Source: a virus. Taken from it: a DNA stretch of 37,603 nucleotides. The position numbers and the translations under genes were made by a program. The notes under the pieces are model-generated. The model had not been told where the DNA came from, did not search any database, and worked only from the letters and a program-made list of their open reading frames with translations. How positions within the stretch are numbered: the first letter of the stretch is position 1; every line of letters starts with the position of its first letter. Of this stretch, positions 1 through 6,709 are shown one piece after another. Location of the stretch: positions 1 to 37,603 of IMG/VR virus record IMGVR_UViG_3300047321_000489; one strand, written 5' to 3'.

Positions 1-133
1 GTCATCGCGTCGCGGATCTTTTCTCTGCCTGCTGAGGGCAAGGTGATCGCATGAGCAACTTCGGCACCGTGATGCCGGCGCCCTATCAGACGGTGTTCGA
101 TAGCAACGGCGATCCGGTGTCCGGCGGCCTGGT
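1..133. repeat. Terminal direct repeat, left copy
   Basis: These bases recur at the right end of the window (37471-37603). The two copies differ at one base: G at 127, A at 37597, which changes a glycine codon of the spike gene to aspartate. The repeat includes the start of the spike gene, so the right copy is a truncated second copy of that gene. The simplest reading is assembly overlap of a circular or circularly permuted genome of about 37,470 bp. A true terminal repeat is also possible. Confidence 0.9.
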
Positions 134-1415
134 CTGGAGCTACGTGGCCGGCACGTCGACGCCGCTGCCGACCTATACCGACGTGACGCTGACGGTTCCG
201 AACCCCAACCCGATCGTGACGGATAGCGCCGGCCGGTTTACCGCGTGGCTGCCGCCGGCCACGTCCTACAAGTTCGTGTTTGAGGGGCCGGCCACGCCGC
301 CGGCACATGGCGCCGTCATTCGCACGATCGACAACGTGACGCCGGTGCCGAGTCTGTCGGGCTACGTCGACCTGCCGGCGACGGCCGGGGAGGCGCTGGC
401 GGCGCTCACGGTCGTGTATCTATCGGACGGGTCCGGCGGCAAGGTCGCCGGGCACTGGTATCTCGCGGACTTCGCCAACGCGTATAGCAGCACGCTGCCG
501 CTGGTTGGGATCGTCGTCAATCCGATGGCGGCGGGCGCGGCGGGGTACGTCCGGGTGGTCGGGAGCGTGACGGGGCCGGTCGTGGTGGTCGGCACGACCT
601 ACTACGTGGGGCATGTGGGCGCGCTCCAGGCGACGGCGCCCGCCTTCAATGTCCGGCGGGTCGCGGTGGCCGATACGCCCAATTCCCTGGTCCTCACCGG
701 CGGCGGGCCGAGTCTCGATATGCCGATCGTCCAAACGACCGCGACGAGCGGCGGCATCGGCATCGCGATCGCGCTCATCCCGGGCTGCACGCTCTTGCGG
801 TGCGTCAACACCTCGCGGCTGAGTATTCATGCGCTGAGCGGCGGTGTGGATGGGCAACAAGTGACCATCGAATCGATCGGGACAGCGCCGGTCGACTTGC
901 TGGACTCGCAGGGGCCGACCCCATGGCTGCGGCTCCCGGTCACCTCGGCGCCGGTGACGCTGGCGCCGGGCGTCGGCCGGGCAGTCTTCATCTATGACGC
1001 CGGCAGTACCCTGTGGCGGCTCACGCAGCATGGGCAGGGCGCGCCGATCAGCCCACCGTTCAATGCGGCGGCCTTCGTCGGGTCGGGCGGTACGTGGACG
1101 GTCGAGGCGGGCGATGTGGGCGCGTGCCAGTATTCACTCGACGCCATGCGCGGCCTGCTGACCATCATTTTGCAGATCAATACCACGACGGTCGGCGCGG
1201 GCATGACCTATCTAACCATCACCAATGCGATGTGGGGCAGCTTCTCGGCCCCGACCGCTTATTTTGCCCCGCTCCTCTTGGTGGAAGCGACCTACGCGAT
1301 CGCCAACGGGCAAGCCCAGGGGACGAACCTCTTTATCTTGCGGACGGTGGGGACTTGGACCACGACGGCGAATAGCACGGGCATCGTGGGACAAATCACC
1401 TTTCCGGTGACGTAA
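51..1415 (+). CDS. Tail spike/fibre with podovirus head-binding-like N-terminus
   Basis: 454 aa. Residues about 1-95 match the N-terminal module common to podovirus spikes and fibres: a Gly-x-Pro-x-Ser-Gly-Gly turn near residue 20, then a Tyr/Val-Ala-Gly-Thr segment, a Thr-Tyr-Thr-Asp strand, Asn-Pro-Asn-Pro-Ile-Val, and Asp-Ser-Ala-Gly-Arg near residue 60. This part normally docks on the tail. The rest is rich in Thr, Gly and Val, as expected for beta-structured, trimeric receptor-binding proteins, and shows no recognisable enzyme motif. The start is the ATG at 51, preceded by AAGGTG. It lies downstream of the ejection-protein genes across the circle junction, fitting the late virion operon. 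The duplicated right end carries a Gly-to-Asp variant at about residue 26. Receptor and any depolymerase activity are unknown. Confidence 0.8.
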   Translation: MSNFGTVMPAPYQTVFDSNGDPVSGGLVWSYVAGTSTPLPTYTDVTLTVPNPNPIVTDSAGRFTAWLPPATSYKFVFEGPATPPAHGAVIRTIDNVTPVPSLSGYVDLPATAGEALAALTVVYLSDGSGGKVAGHWYLADFANAYSSTLPLVGIVVNPMAAGAAGYVRVVGSVTGPVVVVGTTYYVGHVGALQATAPAFNVRRVAVADTPNSLVLTGGGPSLDMPIVQTTATSGGIGIAIALIPGCTLLRCVNTSRLSIHALSGGVDGQQVTIESIGTAPVDLLDSQGPTPWLRLPVTSAPVTLAPGVGRAVFIYDAGSTLWRLTQHGQGAPISPPFNAAAFVGSGGTWTVEAGDVGACQYSLDAMRGLLTIILQINTTTVGAGMTYLTITNAMWGSFSAPTAYFAPLLLVEATYAIANGQAQGTNLFILRTVGTWTTTANSTGIVGQITFPVT

Positions 1416-1437
1416 CGCAGAACAGCGAGGGCAGCGT

Positions 1438-1731
1438 ATGAGTGTCGGCCTCCCCGCCTCGAAAAATGAAATCGATCAGCGCGCCGGCGATCTCGCGCGC
1501 ACCTTTCAGCGCGCCTTTAATGACGTCGGGACATTAAAGGGGTATCTCGATGCCACGCCCGACACGGACCTCGAGACGCTCGGCTACAGCCCGGCGGAGG
1601 TCGCGACGCTGAAAACCTCGGTCACCGACCTCGGGCAGCTCGCGACGATCTGGGTCGGGGCTGCGGCGCTGCCGGCGGCGAAGGACTTCCGCACGTTTGT
1701 GCGGCAGCTCTGGGGCGTCGGGGCGTTCTGA
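1438..1731 (+). CDS. Small conserved phage virion-associated protein
   Basis: 97 aa, predicted all-helical. It has the look of a small family often found beside tail genes of podoviruses and siphoviruses: an N-terminal Asn-Glu-Ile-Asp-Gln-Arg-Ala-Gly segment, a Leu-Gly-Tyr-Ser-Pro-Ala-Glu-Val-Ala-Thr-Leu-Lys segment (about 48-60), and a C-terminal Asp-Phe-Arg-Thr-Phe-Val-Arg-Gln-Leu-Trp-Gly. Function of the family is not established as far as I know. It sits 22 bp after the spike gene and is surely co-transcribed. A role in tail assembly is inferred from position only. Confidence 0.75.
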   Translation: MSVGLPASKNEIDQRAGDLARTFQRAFNDVGTLKGYLDATPDTDLETLGYSPAEVATLKTSVTDLGQLATIWVGAAALPAAKDFRTFVRQLWGVGAF

Positions 1732-1751
1732 GGGTCACGGAGTGGAGCGTC

Positions 1752-1844
1752 GTGCTGACGCGGATCGTACACGCCGTGTACCGCGGGCTGCCGTGGCTGG
1801 GGCTCGCGGGCCTGCTGGGGCTCGCGGCGTGGTGCAGCCGGTGA
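1752..1844 (+). CDS. Possible 30-residue single-span membrane peptide
   Basis: Reading from GTG at 1752 gives a 30-aa peptide with a basic N-terminus, a stretch rich in Leu, Gly, Ala and Trp (Leu-Pro-Trp-Leu-Gly-Leu-Ala-Gly-Leu-Leu), and a Cys-Ser-Arg end. GGAG lies about 10 nt upstream. It fills an otherwise empty 129-bp gap and resembles other very short one-helix peptides at 12851 and 20045. A competing frame here gives an Arg/Ala-rich product that looks non-coding. Support is limited to hydrophobicity, spacing and context. Confidence 0.35.
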   Translation: MLTRIVHAVYRGLPWLGLAGLLGLAAWCSR

Positions 1845-1860
1845 CGAAGGAGAGGACCGC

Positions 1861-2139
1861 ATGACGATTCAACTCGACGTGGCCGATGCGCCCACCTTGC
1901 TCAATCTCGCCCCGATGCGCTGGATCCCCGGGGTCTACACCGACGAGGGCGTGCGCGACGGGCATCACGGCCTCCGCCTGGACAACGGCAAGTGGCGGTC
2001 GGTGCAGCCGAACGGGTCGTTCGAGGAACGCGACGCGCCCGACGGCCCCTATGAGTGGTTCGATCTAGACCCGGCGATCAACGTCGTGCGGGTGACGCCG
2101 GCGGTGGTGACCTACGCGATTGCGGTGCGCGAGCGATGA
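1861..2139 (+). CDS. Hypothetical protein, late operon
   Basis: 92 aa, not recognised. AAGGAGAGG just upstream of the ATG at 1861 is a strong ribosome-binding site. It is rich in Asp, Trp and Pro and has a run of short beta-like segments, including Trp-Arg-Ser-Val-Gln-Pro-Asn-Gly-Ser, suggestive of a small beta domain. Its stop overlaps the next start by four bases (ATGA), so it is translationally coupled to the glycosidase-like gene that follows. A small accessory or chaperone for that protein is possible but unproven. Confidence 0.65.
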   Translation: MTIQLDVADAPTLLNLAPMRWIPGVYTDEGVRDGHHGLRLDNGKWRSVQPNGSFEERDAPDGPYEWFDLDPAINVVRVTPAVVTYAIAVRER

Positions 2140-3299
2140 CCGACGACGCGATCCTGCTGCTGACGCGCGCCGCGGCGCCGGAGCCGCCCGGCCCGCAGCC
2201 GCCGGTCCTCGTCCCGCGGGATCCCTTGCCGCCGTTTGATACGGACACGACGGACCCCGATACCGGCGCGCCGCTGCCGGTCTACACCGTGCTGCGCGAA
2301 GCGCCGCCGCCCAAGGCCGACGTCTCGTGGTGGCGCGGCGATGCGTGGGGCGTGACCATTCCCGGCCTGCCGCTCGTGCCCGGCGGGAATACCGGCCCCG
2401 CGCAGGATCGCGTGCTGACGTATTTCCTCGACCGCTACGACCGCGCGGCCGGTGGCGGGCATGCCTGGGAAAGCAAAGTGCTCGATCAGCACCGCGCCAA
2501 CGGGTATACCCATATCTCGCTCTCGCCGCAGGACTCGTTCGCCGCGGGCCAGAGCGAGGACGACTACGTCGCGATGGCCGTGCGCTGTAAGCAGGCGGGC
2601 CTGTTCGTCCATCACCTGATGCGCTCGAAGTACTACACGGACGTCAGCCTCACCGAGGCGCAGCGACACGACCCGCGGCGGAATCGGCATCTCCTCGAGC
2701 GGATCCGGGAGGCGCCGCGGGTGTTTCCGGCGATGCCGGATCTCTCCGAGCCCGACGCGCTCATCGAGCGGTTGCTGCGCGAGGGCGTCATGGACGTCGA
2801 GACGCCGGCGTGGGAGTGCAACTGCTGGTCACCCGAAACCGTGCGCGCGATGATCGACCACGACGCCGCGCTCATCGGCCTGCGGTGCCGCATCATGCTG
2901 CATTTTCTGCCGCATTACATTTCCTGGCAGGCGAACGACGAGACGCCCACCGACTTCTGGCGCGACAACTACGGCAAGGTCGATGGCATCTGCTACCAAT
3001 GCGATCCGTCGTGGTCGGCCGGGATGATGGCGGCGCGCATTACCGACGGCTTAGACAGACTCGCGCCGGGCGGCCTGTGGGGGCTCGGCGATAGCGGGCG
3101 CGGGCATCCGATCGAGTACGTCGTCTGGGAAACGATCGCGACGCAGCAGTACAACAATCTCGCCGATGGCGACGGGCGTGATCCCGCCGACGAGGAGATC
3201 GGCAATCTCAAAGGTTACGAATGTCTCGGGGCGCCGGGGGCGCTGGTGGCCCGCGGCTATGGCAATGGAGGGCGGTCGCCGGATGGCACCGCGTTATAA
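2136..3299 (+). CDS. TIM-barrel/glycosidase-like phage protein
   Basis: 387 aa from the ATG at 2136. After a Pro/Asp-rich linker of about 65 residues comes a globular region with recurrent beta/alpha signals. Examples are Thr-Ile-Pro-Gly-Leu-Pro-Leu-Val-Pro-Gly-Gly, Arg-Val-Leu-Thr-Tyr-Phe-Leu-Asp-Arg-Tyr, Asn-Gly-Tyr-Thr-His-Ile-Ser-Leu-Ser and Val-Met-Asp-Val-Glu-Thr-Pro-Ala-Trp-Glu. I recall similar proteins near tail genes of other phages, generally unannotated, and the pattern suggests a TIM barrel with acidic residues at strand ends. The pairing with the following holin-like gene makes a lytic or surface-polysaccharide role possible. The family assignment is pattern-based and tentative. 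Confidence 0.6.
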   Translation: MTDDAILLLTRAAAPEPPGPQPPVLVPRDPLPPFDTDTTDPDTGAPLPVYTVLREAPPPKADVSWWRGDAWGVTIPGLPLVPGGNTGPAQDRVLTYFLDRYDRAAGGGHAWESKVLDQHRANGYTHISLSPQDSFAAGQSEDDYVAMAVRCKQAGLFVHHLMRSKYYTDVSLTEAQRHDPRRNRHLLERIREAPRVFPAMPDLSEPDALIERLLREGVMDVETPAWECNCWSPETVRAMIDHDAALIGLRCRIMLHFLPHYISWQANDETPTDFWRDNYGKVDGICYQCDPSWSAGMMAARITDGLDRLAPGGLWGLGDSGRGHPIEYVVWETIATQQYNNLADGDGRDPADEEIGNLKGYECLGAPGALVARGYGNGGRSPDGTAL

Positions 3300-3302
3300 C
3301 CC

Positions 3303-3500
3303 ATGACGCCGATGATCGGGCTCCTGCTCCAGGCGGTGATCGTCCTCGTGATCCTCGGCGTCGTGCTCTATCTCCTCGAGACGTACGTGCCGATCAGCCC
3401 GCCGATCCAGATCGTGATCCGCCTGCTCGTCGTGCTGATGGTCGCGCTCTGGTTGCTGCGGCTGTTCGGGCTCGCCGGGCCGCTGCCCACCCTGCGCTGA
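3303..3500 (+). CDS. Two-helix small membrane protein, holin candidate
   Basis: 65 aa. Two clear transmembrane segments: residues about 4-26 (Ile-Gly-Leu-Leu-Leu-Gln-Ala-Val-Ile-Val-Leu-Val-Ile-Leu and on) and about 36-57 (Gln-Ile-Val-Ile-Arg-Leu-Leu-Val-Val-Leu-Met-Val-Ala-Leu-Trp). They are joined by a Pro-rich turn. Size and topology fit a class II-like holin or the small membrane proteins common in phage late operons. It starts 3 bp after the upstream stop and is the last rightward gene before the convergent lysogeny operon, whose last stop lies 7 bp away. No endolysin partner of a standard family was found, so holin function is an inference. Confidence 0.6.
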   Translation: MTPMIGLLLQAVIVLVILGVVLYLLETYVPISPPIQIVIRLLVVLMVALWLLRLFGLAGPLPTLR

Positions 3501-3507
3501 CCGTGGC

Positions 3508-3882
3508 TCACCCGACGAACTCGGGCGGTGGGGTGGGGATCGTTGCCGTGAGGGGCCGCCACCAATGCAACGTGTAGGGATGTAGGTTCACGTAGTCCGC
3601 TTCTTTGGGATACAGCTGCATCACGACATCGTCGGCGTCCCAGAACGTGCGTTTGATAAACGCCATCTCTTTCCACGCCGGCGTGCGTTGCTGCCTGCCC
3701 TCTGTGCGAAAGGCGTGAACGCTGACGTGTTCCCAGTCCCCTTGATCGCTGGCGACGATGGCGAGTTCCCATCCCGGTTCGGGTGAGGGCAAGCGAAAAC
3801 AGCCGTTATTGCCGTCGGCGGCCGACGAAGCCCAGTCGCGTGGGGCGTCCGTCCAACGGGCGTCTTCCGGTACGTGAAACAT
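3508..3882 (-). CDS. DUF7694-like phage protein
   Basis: 124 aa from the ATG at 3882. The C-terminal half has the signature of a small domain widespread in phages and prophages: Trp-Glu-His-Val-Ser-Val, then Thr-Pro-Ala-Trp-Lys-Glu-Met, Phe-Trp-Asp-Ala-Asp-Asp-Val-Val-Met-Gln-Leu, Asp-Tyr-Val-Asn-Leu-His-Pro, and a final Leu-His-Trp-Trp-Arg-Pro. I know it as DUF7694; no function is established. It is the last gene of the leftward operon that begins with the repressor, so it is probably made in lysogens. An accessory role in the prophage state is possible. Confidence 0.8.
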   Translation of the reverse strand: MFHVPEDARWTDAPRDWASSAADGNNGCFRLPSPEPGWELAIVASDQGDWEHVSVHAFRTEGRQQRTPAWKEMAFIKRTFWDADDVVMQLYPKEADYVNLHPYTLHWWRPLTATIPTPPPEFVG

Positions 3883-3887
3883 TCGGC

Positions 3888-4087
3888 TTACTCCCCAATT
3901 TCCATCCGCGCCGGCGTGGTCGTCCAGGCGAGCACGCGCTCGCGGGTGCCCCAGGCCACGGCGGGCGCGTAGTCCTCGAGGAAACCGATCAACGCCGGCA
4001 ACGCGCGTTGCCCGCTGCCGCCGCGCCCAGCATGAACGGATCCCCGTGCTCATCGAAGCCGATATCGTCGTCCGTCTTGCGACTCAT
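3888..4087 (-). pseudogene. Small gene apparently broken by a frameshift
   Basis: Reading leftward from the ATG at 4087 (overlapping the stop of the gene above it) gives a plausible acidic start, Met-Ser-Arg-Lys-Thr-Asp-Asp-Asp, through Pro-Phe-Met-Leu-Gly. It then runs into a stop after 32 residues. Another frame, opening at about 4035, continues with protein-like sequence (Leu-Pro-Ala-Leu-Ile-Gly-Phe-Leu-Glu-Asp-Tyr-Ala-Pro-Ala-Val) to a TAA at 3888-3890, just before the next gene. The second frame has no ATG. The two parts together would give one protein of about 66 residues, with one base missing or two extra in a GC-rich run near 4015-4030. Mutation or sequencing error are both possible. 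Confidence 0.55.
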
Positions 4088-4317
4088 GACGTCGGCTCGC
4101 CGGCGTCGTCGTCGCGCGCCCGCAGCGCGGCGTTGATCGCCTTGTCCACATGCTCCACCGTCAGACTCAAAAACCGATTGAGCTTCACGATGTCCTCCTC
4201 CACCGCAATCAACGACTCCACGGCGGCCCGAGCCATCCGCCCCGTGTCGCGCAGGTAATTTGCCGTCTCGGCCAACTCCTTCAATACGTCCGTGATCGGG
4301 TCATCCTGACGACTCAT
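4084..4317 (-). CDS. Small helical protein, lysogeny operon
   Basis: 77 aa from the ATG at 4317, almost entirely predicted helix with heptad-like hydrophobic spacing (Leu-Lys-Glu-Leu-Ala-Glu-Thr near residue 12, Ala-Val-Glu-Ser-Leu-Ile-Ala-Val-Glu-Glu near 33). The C-terminus is acidic. No family recognised. It overlaps both neighbours by 4 bp, so translation is coupled. A longer upstream extension in the same frame looks non-coding because it runs over the next gene. It may pair with the equally small helical product at 4314-4523. Confidence 0.65.
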   Translation of the reverse strand: MSRQDDPITDVLKELAETANYLRDTGRMARAAVESLIAVEEDIVKLNRFLSLTVEHVDKAINAALRARDDDAGEPTS

Positions 4318-4523
4318 GGCGTGGCCTCCGGCGGCGGCGCCGCCAACGACTCGAATGTGCGGTCGAACGCCCGCTGCACGAGCTCGCGCATCCGAGCCCG
4401 GAACGCTGGGTCTTTCAGGATTTCCTGCGCCATCTGTTCGGCGATTTTCTCCGTCGTGCGGCTCAGCGTCGCGACGACGGAGACGTTGACTTGTTGCGTG
4501 ATCAACGATTCCAAGAGGGTCAT
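4314..4523 (-). CDS. Small helical protein, lysogeny operon
   Basis: 69 aa from the ATG at 4523. A GGAGG nine bases upstream supports this start over a GTG six bases earlier, which would be too close. The product is mostly amphipathic helix (Ile-Ala-Glu-Gln-Met-Ala-Gln-Glu-Ile-Leu-Lys-Asp-Pro-Ala-Phe) with a Pro-rich tail. No family recognised. The 4-bp overlap with the next gene and similar size suggest the two products act together. Confidence 0.65.
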   Translation of the reverse strand: MTLLESLITQQVNVSVVATLSRTTEKIAEQMAQEILKDPAFRARMRELVQRAFDRTFESLAAPPPEATP

Positions 4524-4544
4524 CTGCACAATCCTCCAACACGG

Positions 4545-4928
4545 TCAGTCGACGGCGACTGTCTGCTCATTGGTTTTTGGTTTCGATCGCGCAGCTGATT
4601 CTACTCGTGGCTCGATATGAGTCCCCCGAGCCCAGGCGGCTAACATCTGTTTCACGGCCGCGCGGACGCCAGGCGGCGCCGCGGCAAAATTCCGCAGCAG
4701 CCGCCGTTGCCCGACGGTCAACGGTGGCGGACCGTTCACGCCGAGCACGATAATTGCGACGAGTCGAATGACGTCGTCGATCGTCGCCTTGCCGGCGCCT
4801 TTTAAGTATTTGTTCAGCCAGCCCTGACTGCGGCCAATTCGCTGCGCGATCTCTTTTTGATTCGGCCTGAGGGCGTGCAGATGCTTTCGAATGGCGGCGT
4901 CGATGGGATGACTCGTGCTGGTAGGCAT
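4545..4928 (-). CDS. HTH (XRE-like) DNA-binding protein
   Basis: 127 aa. Residues about 8-60 form a helix-turn-helix of the XRE type: Gln-Lys-Glu-Ile-Ala-Gln-Arg-Ile-Gly-Arg-Ser-Gln-Gly-Trp-Leu-Asn-Lys-Tyr-Leu, then Ala-Thr-Ile-Asp-Asp-Val-Ile-Arg-Leu. The remainder, about 70 residues, is basic and Ala-rich and not recognised. The ATG at 4928 overlaps the TAA of the gene above (TAATG). It is a second regulator inside the leftward operon headed by the main repressor, so it may tune lysogeny, replication or a host promoter. Its target is unknown. Confidence 0.75.
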   Translation of the reverse strand: MPTSTSHPIDAAIRKHLHALRPNQKEIAQRIGRSQGWLNKYLKGAGKATIDDVIRLVAIIVLGVNGPPPLTVGQRRLLRNFAAAPPGVRAAVKQMLAAWARGTHIEPRVESAARSKPKTNEQTVAVD

Positions 4929-5251
4929 TAGGCAAGCGGCTCATCGTCCTCGATATCGCGCAGGGGACTTCCGGCGCGATGGCGACGCTGGTGATCGAGT
5001 TGCTCGGTCAAGGCTTCGACAAGCCGGAGATCGTCCTCGCCGAAGCGCTCGAGCCGTGCCGCGATTTGCTGGCGCACGTCGTCCGTGACGATCGTGTGCG
5101 CGCTCCGTTCGATGGCGATCACGACCGCCGGCCGGGTCTGCAGCAACAGGTCAATGAGCGCAATCAGCCGCTCGGCGCAGGTGCGCGCCTCCTGATCATT
5201 GGGCCGCGACGGCGCAGACACCGGATTACGAGGCCACCGATAGATCCCCAT
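4928..5251 (-). CDS. Hypothetical protein, lysogeny operon
   Basis: 107 aa, mainly helical, with a central hydrophobic amphipathic helix (Leu-Ile-Ala-Leu-Ile-Asp-Leu-Leu-Leu-Gln-Thr) and an acidic C-terminus. No family recognised. GGAG sits about 4 bases before the ATG at 5251. The start lies inside the 3' end of the preceding gene (26-bp overlap), as expected for a compact polycistronic message. Confidence 0.6.
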   Translation of the reverse strand: MGIYRWPRNPVSAPSRPNDQEARTCAERLIALIDLLLQTRPAVVIAIERSAHTIVTDDVRQQIAARLERFGEDDLRLVEALTEQLDHQRRHRAGSPLRDIEDDEPLA

Positions 5252-5561
5252 GGATCTCCACGAGCATCTCCATCAAGCAGCGATGGGTGCGCGCCTCTGG
5301 TGTGTGATCGTTGCCCGCCCCGTGGTGGGGGGGATCCGCCGGCGCGTGGTCACCGCCCTCGTTGTCGGGTGGGGGCATGAAGTCGTCGATGCTCCGTTCG
5401 ATCAAGATGGCGGCGTCCGGATTGCGCTCGCCGAGCATCGGCAGCTTGTGCATCGATCGCTGCACGCTGGCCTGCACGTCGGATCGTAACGTGGCTTTGG
5501 CCGGCTTGGGCTCTGGGATGGTGGCCCAGCGGTGGAACGCGACGAGGCGGCCGGTCAGCAT
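5226..5561 (-). CDS. Hypothetical protein, first gene after the repressor
   Basis: 111 aa. GGAGGG eight bases before the ATG at 5561 is a strong ribosome-binding site. The N-terminal third is basic and the middle has Asn-Pro-Asp-Ala-Ala-Ile-Leu-Ile-Glu-Arg-Ser. A Pro/His-rich linker (about 62-90) separates this from a last helix, Arg-Cys-Leu-Met-Glu-Met-Leu-Val-Glu-Ile. No family recognised. Expression with the repressor makes a lysogen-specific job such as immunity or host modification possible, but nothing in the sequence shows it. Confidence 0.6.
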   Translation of the reverse strand: MLTGRLVAFHRWATIPEPKPAKATLRSDVQASVQRSMHKLPMLGERNPDAAILIERSIDDFMPPPDNEGGDHAPADPPHHGAGNDHTPEARTHRCLMEMLVEIHGDLSVAS

Positions 5562-5588
5562 TGTGCAACCCTCCAGAGTCGATGTGCC

Positions 5589-6059
5589 TTACCGATTGTT
5601 GCGCTGCTTCTTCTGGTCGTCGGCGAACTGGGCCTGCTCCTGCATCGTCAAGGATTGCAAGATCGTTTCTTGGCGATGCGCCGTCAGCCGCTCGAACCGA
5701 TCGAGCAGTGCCAACCCGCTATCGTTCTGGTGCGTGAGCAGCAGACGCTCGATGCGCAGCCGCGTGGGGGTGGATGCCCGCGTGTAGGCTTGCGCGATTT
5801 CCAACGCTTCGTCGGGTAAGCCCACGATGCGCGGATCATCGGCGCTGATCGGCTCGTCCAGACGCTCTAACATCGCCGGGGTGGTGCCCAGGGCGTCGAC
5901 GATCCGGAGGTACTGGGGGCGCCGCGTCTCCATGCTCCCCGTTTCGAGGCCGCGGATCGTATTCGGCGCCACCTGCGCGAGCTGCGCGAGGGTCTTCTGC
6001 GTCCACTTGCGTTTCTGGCGCAGTGCCCGCACGCGGCCGCCGAGGACGGCTGGGTCCAT
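5589..6059 (-). CDS. XRE-family phage repressor (CI-like)
   Basis: 156 aa from the ATG at 6059. Residues about 5-60 are a classic XRE helix-turn-helix: Val-Arg-Ala-Leu-Arg-Gln-Lys-Arg-Lys-Trp-Thr-Gln-Lys-Thr-Leu-Ala-Gln-Leu, with Ala-Pro-Asn-Thr-Ile-Arg-Gly-Leu-Glu-Thr-Gly in the recognition helix region. The C-terminal part is helical, with no LexA/S24 peptidase motif, so RecA-stimulated self-cleavage like lambda CI is not expected. In-frame upstream starts exist up to 6149, but none has a better ribosome-binding site. It is divergent from a Cro-like gene and heads the leftward operon, the standard repressor position. Confidence 0.85.
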   Translation of the reverse strand: MDPAVLGGRVRALRQKRKWTQKTLAQLAQVAPNTIRGLETGSMETRRPQYLRIVDALGTTPAMLERLDEPISADDPRIVGLPDEALEIAQAYTRASTPTRLRIERLLLTHQNDSGLALLDRFERLTAHRQETILQSLTMQEQAQFADDQKKQRNNR

Positions 6060-6216
6060 GCCGCTATACTTCAGCGCGGTCGATTCAGATGCAATGGTAA
6101 GTCTGAGCATGCGCAACGAGTTACGCTGTAAACGCGACCTACGATACAATACAGGTTGACAAAACGCAAATGGCTGCGCTAGTGTTGCGCTGCATAGTTA
6201 AGCGAGAAACGCAACT
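6060..6216. promoter_or_regulatory. Divergent lysis/lysogeny control region
   Basis: 157 bp between the two XRE genes. Rightward, TTGACA (6156-6161) is followed after 18 bp by TAGTGT (6180-6185), a plausible though weak promoter. Leftward, TTGCGT and TATCGT read on the minus strand give a candidate pair near 6144-6169. Repeated TTGCG/CGCAA half-sites are visible at 6112-6117, 6164-6169, 6184-6189 and 6210-6215. GTTGCG at 6184-6189 and CGCAAC at 6210-6215 form an inverted pair. A second inverted pair, ATAGTT (6194-6199) and AACTAT (6213-6218), runs into the start codon of the Cro-like gene. These are likely operator elements. Confidence 0.6.
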
Positions 6217-6444
6217 ATGGAACTCAAAAAATACCGGCGGATCGCAGGACTGACGCAAGGCGCGCTCGCCAAAAAATCCGGCGTCGACGTGACGCTGATT
6301 TCGCGCCTCGAGCGCGGCGAACGGCGGACGGCCTCGTATGAAAGCATCGTGCGCCTGGCGCGTGCGCTGAATCTCGAGCCAGAGGAACTCAGTCCGGTGA
6401 CCTTTCACAAGGAGGAGCGGCGTGACACAACGGGCCTCGCGTAA
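6217..6444 (+). CDS. Cro-like XRE regulator
   Basis: 75 aa, one complete XRE helix-turn-helix: Tyr-Arg-Arg-Ile-Ala-Gly-Leu-Thr-Gln-Gly-Ala-Leu-Ala-Lys-Lys-Ser-Gly at about 6-22, then Thr-Leu-Ile-Ser-Arg-Leu-Glu-Arg-Gly-Glu-Arg. Size and divergent position opposite the repressor fit a Cro-type protein that shuts off repressor synthesis. There is no good Shine-Dalgarno sequence before the ATG, and an inverted repeat overlaps the start, so it may be autoregulated. The end overlaps the next gene by 23 bp. Confidence 0.8.
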   Translation: MELKKYRRIAGLTQGALAKKSGVDVTLISRLERGERRTASYESIVRLARALNLEPEELSPVTFHKEERRDTTGLA

Positions 6445-6709
6445 CGTCGTGGCATTCGCCGACCAACGCACCGAAGTCGAAACCGCCGCCGCCGCCGCCT
6501 TCGGCGACGCGCGGTTGACCGTGGCGCAGGCGGCGGCCGAAGCGGCGGTGAGCGAACACACGATCCGGCGCGCGTACGTCTACGGCCATCTTGCGATTCA
6601 GCGGTTCGGGCTGGGGGCGCGCAGTCTGCGGATCAAGCGGCGCGATCTGATCGCGTGGCTCGAGGCCGGCGGGCAGACCGTGGCGCGCGATCGGACGGCG
6701 CGGCGATGA
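6422..6709 (+). CDS. Excisionase-like HTH protein
   Basis: 95 aa from GTG at 6422, preceded by AAGGAGGAG. The core (about 31-80) has the winged-helix pattern of MerR/excisionase-type (HTH_17-like) proteins: Leu-Thr-Val-Ala-Gln-Ala-Ala-Ala-Glu-Ala-Ala-Val-Ser-Glu-His-Thr-Ile-Arg-Arg-Ala, a wing with Leu-Ala-Ile-Gln-Arg-Phe-Gly, and Ile-Lys-Arg-Arg-Asp-Leu-Ile-Ala-Trp-Leu. Its ATGA overlap with the integrase gene suggests it controls excision direction. Alternatively it is simply a transcriptional regulator. Confidence 0.7.
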   Translation: MTQRASRNVVAFADQRTEVETAAAAAFGDARLTVAQAAAEAAVSEHTIRRAYVYGHLAIQRFGLGARSLRIKRRDLIAWLEAGGQTVARDRTARR

